A stretch of DNA of 64,000 nt from Raineyella sp964528755 (GTDB lineage Bacteria > Actinomycetota > Actinomycetes > Propionibacteriales > Propionibacteriaceae): NCBI GenBank assembly GCA_964528755.1, contig CAZGWN010000004.1:20862-84861 (forward strand). The letters run 5' to 3'. The position numbers were made by a program, and so were the translations under genes. How positions within the stretch are numbered: position 1 is the stretch's first letter; each line of letters begins with the position of its first letter. Below, piece after piece: positions 1-8,087 of this stretch. A model generated the notes under the pieces. It was not told the DNA's origin. It made no database searches and was given only the letters and a program-made list of their open reading frames with translations.

Positions 1-1
1 C

Positions 2-526
2 TACGACAACGTGGAGCTACCCGCCGACGCCTTCGTGGAGATCCCGCGCGGAGCCGACGGCGTTTACCGGGACCCGGCCGCGATGGCCTCGGGTGCCTGG
101 AGCCTCGGTCATCCGGCGCTCTACATCGGGGTGGCACGGGCCGCCCGGGCGGCGTACGCCGACATCGCCCGGACCCGCGTGCCGGCGGCGCTGGGCCGGC
201 CGATCGCGACCACCGAGCGAATCCAGCGGATCGCCGGCGAGATCGACCTGCAGATCGCCCAGGCCGAGACCCTGCTGCACGGCGCGATCCTGCGCCTCGA
301 GGCCGGTGATCCCGGAGTCGCGGCGCAGCTGTCGGTGGTCAAGGCGGCGATCGCCCGCTCGGTGATCACCGCGGTGGAGACCGCCGTGGAGGCGCTGGGC
401 AACCTGGGCCTGACCCGCCACCACCCGCTGGAGCGACACCTGCGGGACGTGCTCTGCGTACGGGTGCACCCGCCGCAGGAGGACGCCGCGGTGCTGGCCG
501 CCGGCCGACGCGTCCTGGGAGTGTGA
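2..526 (+). CDS. acyl-CoA dehydrogenase family protein, C-terminal part
   Basis: The gene enters from the left edge; the open frame runs back to base 2 (YDNVELPADAF), so the start lies outside. About 175 residues are visible. The opening phrase matches the loop after the beta domain of acyl-CoA dehydrogenases. The rest is the all-helical C-terminal domain that contacts FAD and drives tetramer formation, ending with the usual H-P-L-E-R-H-L-R-D segment. It lies 3 bp from a luciferase-like monooxygenase gene. That pairing, and an ABC importer downstream, are typical of flavin-dependent desulfurisation or scavenging loci (SfnB/DszC-like proteins), so it may be a monooxygenase rather than a beta-oxidation enzyme. 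The family call is firm; the substrate is unknown. Confidence 0.82.
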   Translation, partial: YDNVELPADAFVEIPRGADGVYRDPAAMASGAWSLGHPALYIGVARAARAAYADIARTRVPAALGRPIATTERIQRIAGEIDLQIAQAETLLHGAILRLEAGDPGVAAQLSVVKAAIARSVITAVETAVEALGNLGLTRHHPLERHLRDVLCVRVHPPQEDAAVLAAGRRVLGV

Positions 527-529
527 GGC

Positions 530-1624
530 ATGACGGCATCCTCCGTTGCCCCCGGAGCATTGCCCGAAGGCTTCCGACCCAAGGTTGCGCTCGGCTTCAA
601 CGCCCGGGTGTCCTTCAGCGACGAGCAGGGCCCCGCCCGCGGGCTGCGGGACGGCATCGAGCTGTTTCGCGCTGCCGAGGAACGGGGATACCAGTCGGGT
701 TGGGTCTACCAGCGTCATTTCGACCACTACCTGTCCTCGCCGCTGCCCTTCCTGGCGGCGGCCGGACAGCACACCGGACGGATCCGGTTGGGATCGGCGG
801 TGCTGCCGATGCGGTACCAGGATCCGATCCTGCTGGCCGAGGCCGCCGCCACGGCCGACCTGCTCGTCGGCGGCAGGCTCGACCTCGCGCTGGCCACCGG
901 AGACCTGGCACCCTTCGACGCGATCTTCGGTGCCGTCGCCACCGACGGCCGCACGGAGGCACGACGGCGGCTGGCACGCTTCCTCGATGCGGTCGCCGGC
1001 GCCACCCTGCACACGGTCGACGGTCCCGGCCAGGGTGCGCCGATCGGCACCGAACTGGCGGTCACCCCCCACTCACCGGGGTTGCGGGGCCGGCTGCGCC
1101 GCGGAGCATCCAGCGTCGGCTCGGCCGTCGACGCCGCCGCGGAAGGCCTGGGCCTGATCGTCGGCACCGTGCTGCACGGGATCGAGCCCGGCGAGACCTT
1201 CTCCGACCATCAGGCGCGGGTGATCGACGCCTACCGCGACACCTGGCGACAGCGCCGGGGAGGTGAGGCCCCGCCGGTCGCGGTGGCGGCCTCGGTCCTA
1301 CCGGGTACCTCGACAGAGACCCGTGAGCGGTATGCGGCGTACGACCTCCAACGCCGGACGCAGGGCATGGCGGCCTCCCGGCCGGCCGGAGCCCTGGAAC
1401 CGGTGACCGGCGCCGACCTGCCCGCCGGACAGCAGATCAGCCCGGTTTTCCACGGCACGCCCGACGAGGTCATCGCGGGTGTGCTGGCCGATCCCGGGTT
1501 GTCCCGGGCGAACGAGCTGGTGCTGTTCCTGCCGCCGTCCTTCGCGCTGGCCCAGAACGTCCGGCTGCTGACCGATCTGGCCGCAACGGTCGCCCCGGCG
1601 CTGGGCTGGGAAGCTGCCGCCTGA
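530..1624 (+). CDS. LLM-class flavin-dependent oxidoreductase
   Basis: Luciferase-like monooxygenase of 364 residues, the usual size for this TIM-barrel family, which uses reduced FMN and oxygen. Seen in the sequence: an early beta strand (VALGFNARV), the G-W-V-Y-Q-R-H-F-D segment near residue 64, the T-G-R-I-R-L-G-S-A-V-L-P strand typical of the barrel, and the G-R-L-D-L-A-L-A-T-G motif near residue 118. ATG 530 follows the upstream stop closely, with a purine-rich GTGAGG before it, so it is probably co-transcribed with the dehydrogenase. From memory, the neighbourhood (acyl-CoA dehydrogenase, LLM enzyme, family-5 binding protein, two permeases, fused ATPases) resembles the KPN_01858-type clusters thought to act in sulfur or organic-substrate scavenging. 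Substrate unknown. Confidence 0.85.
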   Translation: MTASSVAPGALPEGFRPKVALGFNARVSFSDEQGPARGLRDGIELFRAAEERGYQSGWVYQRHFDHYLSSPLPFLAAAGQHTGRIRLGSAVLPMRYQDPILLAEAAATADLLVGGRLDLALATGDLAPFDAIFGAVATDGRTEARRRLARFLDAVAGATLHTVDGPGQGAPIGTELAVTPHSPGLRGRLRRGASSVGSAVDAAAEGLGLIVGTVLHGIEPGETFSDHQARVIDAYRDTWRQRRGGEAPPVAVAASVLPGTSTETRERYAAYDLQRRTQGMAASRPAGALEPVTGADLPAGQQISPVFHGTPDEVIAGVLADPGLSRANELVLFLPPSFALAQNVRLLTDLAATVAPALGWEAAA

Positions 1625-1740
1625 GGTGTCGGCACCGTCGGATGTCCCCGGCACATCACCATCCGTGAGTTCGGTCACACAGTTCCACCCGGGCCGACCT
1701 CCGACTCCCCCCGATCCGCGCCATCCCGCGGCACAAAGGG

Positions 1741-1770
1741 TTGACAGGGCCATGCAGTCACGTATCGGAT
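1741..1770 (+). promoter_or_regulatory. candidate sigma-70 promoter before the ketosynthase
   Basis: A perfect TTGACA at 1741-1746 lies in the 319-bp gap between the monooxygenase and the ketosynthase. Possible -10 elements are TATCGG (1763-1768, 16-bp spacer) or TCGGAT (1765-1770, 18-bp spacer); neither is strong. The implied leader of about 170 nt shows no clear riboswitch fold. The rest of the gap has no convincing gene. Confidence 0.4.
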
Positions 1771-1943
1771 CGGCCTGTTTGCAGCCCTGTCACGAACCCG
1801 TCACTCCCCGGTCGGGTCCGTTCACCTACCGTGACTAGACCGGCTCCCGGATCGCGACGTCGCCTCCGGTGCAGAGCCACACGGGGTGGCGTGCACGTTC
1901 CTCAGATCCCGGAACCACCACCGCGGTGCGCAGGAGTGGACAG

Positions 1944-3338
1944 ATGCGCTCCAGAAACGAGAGTCGCATGATCGCAGTGGTTGGCTTCTCCGCACGCTCC
2001 GCCGGATCCTCCGACGCCGACGAGTTCTGGCAGATCGTGGCCGGCGCCGTCCCCCAGTTCGGCCCGGCCCCGTACGACCGGTGGCGCGCCGATTCCGTCC
2101 TGTCGGAACGCCGCGGGACCCCCTTCACCTCCTACACCAACACGATGGCGGCCCTGGAGGACCCGTACGGCTGGGACCGGGCGGGCTTCGGCATCCCCGT
2201 GGCCCGGGCACGCGGCATGGATCCGCAGCAGCGGATGGCCCTCACCCTCGCCCGGGAGGCCTTCGACCGTGCCGGCCGGACCCCCGAGCAGGCCACCGGG
2301 CGCAACGTCGGGACGATCGTCGGGGTGAGTTCGAACGACTACCGGCTGGTGACGACCGCCCCGGTCATCGCCCGGATGACCACCGACGGGTCGCTCGGCG
2401 TGGACGATCCGGCACTGACCGAACAGGTAATGGCGCAGGCCTCGGCCGAGGTGTCCCGGATCGGCGGCTACTCGATGGCCGGTGTGCTCGACAACATCGT
2501 CCCGTCCGTGGTGGCCCAGCAGTTCGACCTGACCGGCCCGTCGTTCTCCGTCGACAGCGCCTGTTCCTCGGGCCTGACCGCGATCCACCTCGCCTGCACG
2601 CTGATCGAGGCGGGCGAGATCGACGAATGCCTCGCCGGCGGCGTGTACGTCTCCCTGACCCCGGACGCGCTCATCGGCTTCGCCCAGGTGGGCGCGCTGT
2701 CCCCCACCGGCCGCTGCCTCCCGTTCACGACCGAGGCCGACGGGTTCACCCTCGGCGAGGGCGGCGCTCTGCTGCTGCTGAAGAGCCTCGACCTGGCCCG
2801 CCGCGACGGGGACCCGATCCACGCGGTGATCGAGGGCTGGGGCGCCGGCTCCGACGGCCGTGCCCCCGGCATCATGACACCCACCAGCGCCGGACAGGTC
2901 CGCGCGATCCGCGCCGCCCGCCGCCGGGCCGAGCAGTCGGGGGCCGAGCCGGACCGGCCGATCGACTACCTGGAGGGTCACGGCACCGGCACCGGCGTCG
3001 GCGACACCCAGGAAATCCTCTCCATCGCCACCACCGACCCCGATCCCACCGGACCCGGGCTGCCGATCGGCTCGGTGAAGGCGATCGCCGGGCACACCCT
3101 GGCCGCCTCCGGCGCCCTCTCCCTGGTGAAGGCGGTCCAGATGATCCGCCACCAGACCATCCCACCCCAGCCGCCGGCCCGCTCCGGCGCCCATCCCGAT
3201 CTGGCCGCCACCCGGATGCACCTGGCGGGCCACCGGGACCGGACGCGTCCCGTCAACCGGATCGCGGTGAACTCGTTCGGCTTCGGCGGGGCGAACGGCC
3301 ACCTGATCGTCTCCCATCCCGAAGGAAGCCTGTCATGA
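1944..3338 (+). CDS. free-standing beta-ketoacyl synthase (PKS-type KS)
   Basis: Single-domain ketosynthase of 464 residues catalysing decarboxylative Claisen condensation between an acyl starter and an ACP-bound extender. The catalytic set is intact: Cys207 in D-S-A-C-S-S-G, His346 in E-G-H-G-T-G-T, and Lys379/His384 in G-S-V-K-A-I-A-G-H-T. These motifs are of modular-PKS type rather than FabF type. ATG 1944 is chosen because AGGAG at 1932-1936 sits 7 nt upstream; ATG 1968 has no comparable site. The stop overlaps the next start by ATGA, so translation is probably coupled to the AT-ACP-AOS protein, which lacks its own KS. There are no KR, DH or ER domains, so one round of condensation, or borrowed fatty-acid enzymes, must be assumed. 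Confidence 0.9.
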   Translation: MRSRNESRMIAVVGFSARSAGSSDADEFWQIVAGAVPQFGPAPYDRWRADSVLSERRGTPFTSYTNTMAALEDPYGWDRAGFGIPVARARGMDPQQRMALTLAREAFDRAGRTPEQATGRNVGTIVGVSSNDYRLVTTAPVIARMTTDGSLGVDDPALTEQVMAQASAEVSRIGGYSMAGVLDNIVPSVVAQQFDLTGPSFSVDSACSSGLTAIHLACTLIEAGEIDECLAGGVYVSLTPDALIGFAQVGALSPTGRCLPFTTEADGFTLGEGGALLLLKSLDLARRDGDPIHAVIEGWGAGSDGRAPGIMTPTSAGQVRAIRAARRRAEQSGAEPDRPIDYLEGHGTGTGVGDTQEILSIATTDPDPTGPGLPIGSVKAIAGHTLAASGALSLVKAVQMIRHQTIPPQPPARSGAHPDLAATRMHLAGHRDRTRPVNRIAVNSFGFGGANGHLIVSHPEGSLS

Positions 3339-6300
3339 ACTCCTCCCTGCTGCTCCTCTCCGGCGACTCGGCCGACGATCTGCGGGCCCGCTGCGAGACG
3401 ATCGTCGCCTCGCTGGACGACCCCGGCAACGCCGACTCCTCCCTGGGCGACCTGCAGTCCCGGCTGGCCGTGGTGACCCCGGGCCCGGTGCGCCTCGCCC
3501 TGCTGGCCACCACCCGCGCCGACGTCCGCCGAACGTTGCACCGGGTGGTCGACCTGCTGCCGGAACTGGCCGACGATCCCGCCGACCCGGCCACCTGGTA
3601 CGCCGCGACGCTGCCCACGAAACCCTGCACCGTCGCCGTCGTCCACCCGGGCCAGGGTGCCCAGCGGGTCGGTGACCAGCGGGTCCTCGCCGAGCTCGAC
3701 CCGGTCTTCGCCGACCGCTGCGACGAACTGCTGGACTTCTCGGTCGTGCCCGGCCTGCGCCCGCTGCTGGCCTCGGGCTGGCCCGGGGTGACCCCACCGG
3801 CCGACCTCGACCCGGCCGCGATCAACCTCACCGATGCCGCGCAGACGATCCTCACCGTGCTCGGTGTGGCCGCGACCGAGCTTCTGGCCCGGATCGGGAT
3901 CCGGGCCGATGCCGCGACCGGGCACAGTGTCGGCGAATTCTCCGCCCTGTACGCGGTCGGGTCGCTGCCCGCCGCCGACGCGGTCCGGCTCGCCTCCGAA
4001 CGCGGCCGGCTGATGCGCTCCCAACTGGGCGAGGGGGAGTACGGCATGGTGGCACTGCGCTGCTCCGGGGCGGAGGCCGCCGCGCTGGCCGAGGGGGTCG
4101 CCGACGTCCACCCGACCTGCTGGAACGACGGCCACCAGACCGTCTACGGCGGCACCCGCGCCGCCCTCGAGCCGCTGGTGGCCCGGGCCCGCGACGCCGG
4201 TGTCATCGCCACCCCACTGCCCACCCAGGGCCCCTTCCACACCCCGTTGATGGCGGGCAGCGAGGCCGACTTCACCGGCGTGCTGACCGACGTCACCACC
4301 GCGCCCCCGACGGGACTGTTCGTGTCGACCGTCTCCGGCCACGCCGAGACCGAGCCGGGTGAGATCGTCCGGCTGCTCGCCCGGCAGATCACGACCCCGG
4401 TGGACTTCCGGTCCGCCGGCACCGACCTGCTGGCCCGGCGACCCGACGTGGTCATCCAGCCCTCCGGCGGCGAGTCGCTGATCCGGATGCTGCGCCGGGA
4501 CCATCCCGACGTTCCGTTCGTCGGGGTCGGATTCGGTGGCACCAGCGACAATCTCGACACCGTGCTGCGCCACCTGGCCCGGCTGTTCGTGTCCGTGCCG
4601 CAGATCCACCTCGGTCCGCTCCTCGTCCACGGCGGGGTCGGCGCCCGGTGGCGGCTGCGCGATGTCCGCCTCGACCGGCACTCTGTGCTCCGGCTGCCCC
4701 CCGTCATGCCCGGGCCGGACGGCGTGCGTCCGGCGGATCCGGCCCCTGCGCCACCGGTGCCCCCGGCCACCGTCGTTTCGGGTGCCGCGCCGGCGACCGC
4801 CACCCGGGAGATCGCGGTGGAGACGGTGCGCACCGCGCTGCTGACCGCGATGGCCGAGGCGTCGTCCTCTCCTGTCGCCGAGATCGCCCGCGGCGGCCGG
4901 CTCGCCGAGGACCTCGGCTTCGACTCGCTGCTGATGGCCGACACCCTGCGCCGACTCACCCACCTGGTCCCCGACCTGCACGCCGGCAGCCTCGCGCTGG
5001 AGAACGTCCGGACCCTCGACGACCTCGTCGCCGAGCTGGCCCGGGTCGTCGGCGCCACCCCGGAGGCCCCGGCCGACCGGACGGGTGACGCAGCCCCGGG
5101 GCGCACCACGGCGCCCGCCCCGGCGGTCGAGCTGCCCGCCGACTGCGAGCCGACCCTGGCGTCGTTCCCCGAGCTGGCGGCCTTCGAACGCAAGCAGGCG
5201 CAGATGGAGGCGTCGCAGACGCTGATCCCCTACTACCTGCCGCACGACGGGATCATCTCCAACCACACCGAGATCCAGGGGCACCCACTGATCTCGTTCA
5301 GTTCGTACAACTACCTGGGAATGTCGGAGGACCCGCAGGTGCAGGCCGCGGTCGTCGACGCGGTGCACCGCTACGGCACCTCGGTGTCGGCCGCCCGGAT
5401 CCTGTCCGGCAACCGCCCGCTGCACGACGAGCTGGAACGGGAGATCGCCGACTTCCTCGGCTGTGAGGACGCGGTCGTACTGGTCGGTGGGCACGCGACC
5501 AATGCGTCGATCGTGCCGCAGGTCGTGGCGAGCGGCGACATCGTCTTCCACGACGGGCTCGCCCACGACAGCATCCAACAGGGCATCCGGGCCAGCGGGG
5601 CGGCCCGGCACAGCTTCCCGCACAACGACATGGCCGCGCTCGGCGCGGCCCTGGCACGGCGCCGCGGCAGCTACCGGCGGGCGCTGATCTGCGTCGAGGG
5701 GGCCTACAGCATGGACGGTGACACCGTCCCGCTGGCCGAGGCCGTCGAGCTGAAGGAGCGGTACGGGGCGCTGCTGATGGTCGACGAGGCGCACAGTTTC
5801 GGCACGATGGGTCCGACCGGCCGCGGGATCTGCGAGGCCACCGGGGTCTCGCCGCACCGGGTGGACATCCTCATGGGCACCCTGTCGAAGTCGATGGGCA
5901 GTTGTGGCGGCTACCTGGGTGGGACCCGCCGCTTCATGCAGTTCCTCCGCTACAACCTGTCCAGCTTGGTGTTCAGCGCCGGCCTCTCCCCGGCCAACAC
6001 GGCCGCCGCGCTGGCCTCGCTGCGGATGCTGCGCCGCGAGCCGGAGCGGGTCGCCCGGTTGCAGGCCAACGCCGACCGCTTCCGCGCCGGCGTCGACCGG
6101 CTCGGCCTGGACTGGGGGTCGGGCGCGGGGACGCCGATCGTCCCGGTGATCTACGGCGACTCCGCGCGGACCCTGGCCGTCTCCAACGAGCTCTACCGCA
6201 AGGGGATCAGCATCAACCCGATCCTTGCCCCGGCGGTCGCCGAGCGGCTGACCCGGCTGCGGGTGTTCGTCACCGCCGTGCACACCGATGCCGACCTCGA

Positions 6301-6358
6301 CGCCGCCGTCGACGCGCTGGCCGAGATCTCCGAGGCCACTCTCGTCGGCGCGCGTTGA
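3335..6358 (+). CDS. acyltransferase-ACP-alpha-oxoamine synthase fusion
   Basis: Trifunctional protein of 1007 residues. Residues about 95-420 are a malonyl-CoA-type acyltransferase: V-H-P-G-Q-G-A-Q near the start, catalytic Ser198 in G-H-S-V-G, and G-P-F-H where PKS ATs carry HAFH or YASH. Residues about 490-565 are an acyl carrier domain, with Ser531 in L-G-F-D-S-L as the phosphopantetheine site. Residues about 615-1000 are a PLP-dependent alpha-oxoamine synthase: the D-E-A-H-S-F-G aspartate/histidine segment and PLP lysine Lys852 in T-L-S-K-S-M-G. Enzymes of this fold join an acyl thioester to an amino acid with loss of CO2, giving an aminoketone (as in serine palmitoyltransferase, BioF, and AOS-terminated synthases such as SxtA and PigH). 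Together with the upstream KS it would extend, carry and release a ketoacyl chain. The amino acid and chain length cannot be read. Confidence 0.9.
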   Translation: MNSSLLLLSGDSADDLRARCETIVASLDDPGNADSSLGDLQSRLAVVTPGPVRLALLATTRADVRRTLHRVVDLLPELADDPADPATWYAATLPTKPCTVAVVHPGQGAQRVGDQRVLAELDPVFADRCDELLDFSVVPGLRPLLASGWPGVTPPADLDPAAINLTDAAQTILTVLGVAATELLARIGIRADAATGHSVGEFSALYAVGSLPAADAVRLASERGRLMRSQLGEGEYGMVALRCSGAEAAALAEGVADVHPTCWNDGHQTVYGGTRAALEPLVARARDAGVIATPLPTQGPFHTPLMAGSEADFTGVLTDVTTAPPTGLFVSTVSGHAETEPGEIVRLLARQITTPVDFRSAGTDLLARRPDVVIQPSGGESLIRMLRRDHPDVPFVGVGFGGTSDNLDTVLRHLARLFVSVPQIHLGPLLVHGGVGARWRLRDVRLDRHSVLRLPPVMPGPDGVRPADPAPAPPVPPATVVSGAAPATATREIAVETVRTALLTAMAEASSSPVAEIARGGRLAEDLGFDSLLMADTLRRLTHLVPDLHAGSLALENVRTLDDLVAELARVVGATPEAPADRTGDAAPGRTTAPAPAVELPADCEPTLASFPELAAFERKQAQMEASQTLIPYYLPHDGIISNHTEIQGHPLISFSSYNYLGMSEDPQVQAAVVDAVHRYGTSVSAARILSGNRPLHDELEREIADFLGCEDAVVLVGGHATNASIVPQVVASGDIVFHDGLAHDSIQQGIRASGAARHSFPHNDMAALGAALARRRGSYRRALICVEGAYSMDGDTVPLAEAVELKERYGALLMVDEAHSFGTMGPTGRGICEATGVSPHRVDILMGTLSKSMGSCGGYLGGTRRFMQFLRYNLSSLVFSAGLSPANTAAALASLRMLRREPERVARLQANADRFRAGVDRLGLDWGSGAGTPIVPVIYGDSARTLAVSNELYRKGISINPILAPAVAERLTRLRVFVTAVHTDADLDAAVDALAEISEATLVGAR

Positions 6359-7026
6359 TCGGTTCCGAGATCGGCGGTGTCCTGGTCGTGCTGGCACCCG
6401 ACCTCCCGGGTCGCTGGACCGGCAACCCGCCCCTCCTCGGCCGCCTCACCGCGGCGCTGGAGGAGCGGGTCCGCGGCCCGGTCCGGGTGACTGTGATGGA
6501 CCGGAGCCTCATCCGGGTGGCCGGGCCGGGTGGCGTACGCCGGTGCCGGGTGTCGGCGTCCCATGAGGCCGGGCGGGTGGGTCTGGCCGTCGCGCCGCCG
6601 GCCGACCCGCCGGCCGACCCGGCGAGCGGCCCGGCGACCCGGATCGGCTTCGACCTGTGCGGCCCCGGCCGGGAGACCTCCATCGGATCCGCACTTCCCC
6701 TCGTCCTCACCGACGCCGAACGCGACCTGCTGCGGCGTACGGTCCCGAGGACCCCCGGCGCAGGCCCGCTGCACGGATCCGTAGCGTGGGACCCGGCAAT
6801 GGTCTGGACCGCCGTCGAGGCCCTGACCAAGCTGGCCGGCGTCCGGCTGCTCACCCCCACCACCCGGCCCCGACTGACCGGCGCCGACCCGCTGCGCGCC
6901 ACCGCCGTGACGCTCACCCACCACTCCTTCGACGGGCTGACGGGCTGTGTCGCCGTCGGCCGCCCTCCCTGCTCATCGGCCTTCTCCCCCACCTCCGAGA
7001 GGAATCTGTCATGCGTATCGTCGTGA
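6355..7026 (+). CDS. divergent phosphopantetheinyl transferase-like protein
   Basis: Frame of 223 residues starting at TTG 6355, which overlaps the preceding stop (TTGA); GTG 6388 is an alternative start. Two stretches recall Sfp-type PPTases: R-I-G-F-D-L-C around Asp100, where Sfp has G-(I/V)-D-(I/V)-E, and V-W-T-A-V-E-A-L-T-K around Trp151-Lys159, where Sfp has W-(S/T)-x-K-E-(A/S)-x-x-K. One magnesium-binding acidic residue is Cys here and the first motif lysine is Val, so activity is doubtful. Its place right after an ACP-bearing synthase fits an ACP-modifying or ACP-binding role. The end overlaps the next gene by 16 bp. The protein is Ala/Pro/Arg-rich and could be an unrelated accessory protein; the family link is an inference from two motifs. 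Confidence 0.5.
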   Translation: MIGSEIGGVLVVLAPDLPGRWTGNPPLLGRLTAALEERVRGPVRVTVMDRSLIRVAGPGGVRRCRVSASHEAGRVGLAVAPPADPPADPASGPATRIGFDLCGPGRETSIGSALPLVLTDAERDLLRRTVPRTPGAGPLHGSVAWDPAMVWTAVEALTKLAGVRLLTPTTRPRLTGADPLRATAVTLTHHSFDGLTGCVAVGRPPCSSAFSPTSERNLSCVSS

Positions 7027-7943
7027 TCGGCGCCACGGGCCAGATCGGCACCCGCGTCGTCGCCATCGCCCACCGGGCCGGCCACCAGGTCATCGGCGTC
7101 TCCCGCCACACCCCGGACCGGCCGCCCGTCGACTGGCACCCGGCAGACGCGTCCGACCCCGAACAGCTCGCCGGCGCCCTCGCCGACGCCGACCGGGTGA
7201 TCGCCACCCTCGGCCTGCGCTACGACATCGGCACCTGGCGCGACCGGTGGGTGCCGCTGGCCCGGTCCGTCACCGCCGCGGTGCGCGCCGCCGGTGTCCC
7301 GCTGGTCTGGCTGGACAACTGCTACCCGTACGGGATCACCACCGCGCCGATCACCGAGGACACCCCCTTCGTGCCGGTGTCACGGATGGGGCAGGTGCGT
7401 GCCGATGTGGCCGAGGTGTTGGCCGGGGCTGTGCAGGAGGGCGCGCGGATCACCGTGGCCCGGGCGGCGGACTTCCTGGGCCGCAACGTGGACACCACCC
7501 TGGTCGCCTGGAGCGGGCTGGAGAAGGCGGCCCGGTCCGGCCGGCGGACGCGGCTGACCTGGATCGGTGACCCGGACACCAGGCACGCCTATGCGTCGGC
7601 CGACGAGGTCGCCGAGGCCCTGGTTGCCCTCGCCACCGGCGACCCGGGCGTCACCCCCGACGGCGCCCCGGGCGCGACCTGGCTGTTGCCGGCGCTGGAG
7701 CCGGTGACCGGCCGGGAGATCTGCGCCCTGTTGGCGCGCCACTCCGGCCACGACGTCACCCCGGCGACCCTGCCGAAGCCGTTGCTCACCGTGGCCGGCT
7801 GGGTCAGTCCGCTGGTCCGGGCGTCCAACGACATGGCCTACCTGAGCGATCACGACTTCCTCGTCGACGACTCCCGATTCCGGTCCGCGTACGCCTGGCG
7901 GCCCCGCGGGACCGTCGCCGGGCTGCTCGACCACGAGCTGTGA
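7011..7943 (+). CDS. atypical NAD(P)-dependent epimerase/reductase (extended SDR)
   Basis: Protein of 310 residues with an N-terminal Rossmann motif G-A-T-G-Q-I-G (residues 7-13). ATG 7011 has an AGAGGA site (6998-7003). The order of elements (Y-P-Y-G, then E-D-T-P-F-V-P, then a helix) is that of extended SDR epimerases. Where a catalytic YxxxK would fall there is S-R-M-G-Q-V-R, so the normal Tyr/Lys pair is missing. Atypical SDRs of this kind include NmrA-like proteins and the reductase (CerR) of bacterial ceramide synthesis, which works beside a serine-palmitoyltransferase-type AOS. Here it is the last gene of the KS/AT-ACP-AOS run, so reduction of the aminoketone or a related ketone is a reasonable guess. 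A regulatory or sensor role cannot be excluded. Confidence 0.8.
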   Translation: MRIVVIGATGQIGTRVVAIAHRAGHQVIGVSRHTPDRPPVDWHPADASDPEQLAGALADADRVIATLGLRYDIGTWRDRWVPLARSVTAAVRAAGVPLVWLDNCYPYGITTAPITEDTPFVPVSRMGQVRADVAEVLAGAVQEGARITVARAADFLGRNVDTTLVAWSGLEKAARSGRRTRLTWIGDPDTRHAYASADEVAEALVALATGDPGVTPDGAPGATWLLPALEPVTGREICALLARHSGHDVTPATLPKPLLTVAGWVSPLVRASNDMAYLSDHDFLVDDSRFRSAYAWRPRGTVAGLLDHEL

Positions 7944-8018
7944 CGCCTGTCGTACGGAGCCAAGGCAACCTTGAGGCCGTCATAAGCCGATCGAATAGCT
8001 TCCCATCCTCGACTTCTC

Positions 8019-8049
8019 TTGGACCGCTCCGCCGTGCCGACCCTACAGT
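8019..8049 (+). promoter_or_regulatory. candidate promoter of the first ABC importer
   Basis: TTGGAC (8019-8024) and TACAGT (8044-8049), spaced by 19 bp, lie in the 144-bp gap before the binding-protein gene. The spacing is longer than ideal. This suggests the transporter can be transcribed separately from the synthase cassette. Confidence 0.35.
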
Positions 8050-8087
8050 CAAGGCACCCCGGGCCCCGACACCAAGGAGAGTCGCCC

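Noticed and set aside
1747..1943. Riboswitch in the leader of the ketosynthase gene
   Set aside because: No conserved aptamer pattern or convincing nested stems could be seen; only short inverted repeats.
1869..1943. Upstream start for the ketosynthase (codon at 1869)
   Set aside because: The added residues are unlike KS N-termini, while ATG 1944 has a strong AGGAG at ideal spacing.
2978..6397. Long open frame on the minus strand (about 1139 codons) opposite the AT-ACP-AOS gene
   Set aside because: It is antisense to a protein with intact catalytic motifs, is Arg/Gly/His-rich with no domain, and has no start signal; it is a GC-bias shadow.
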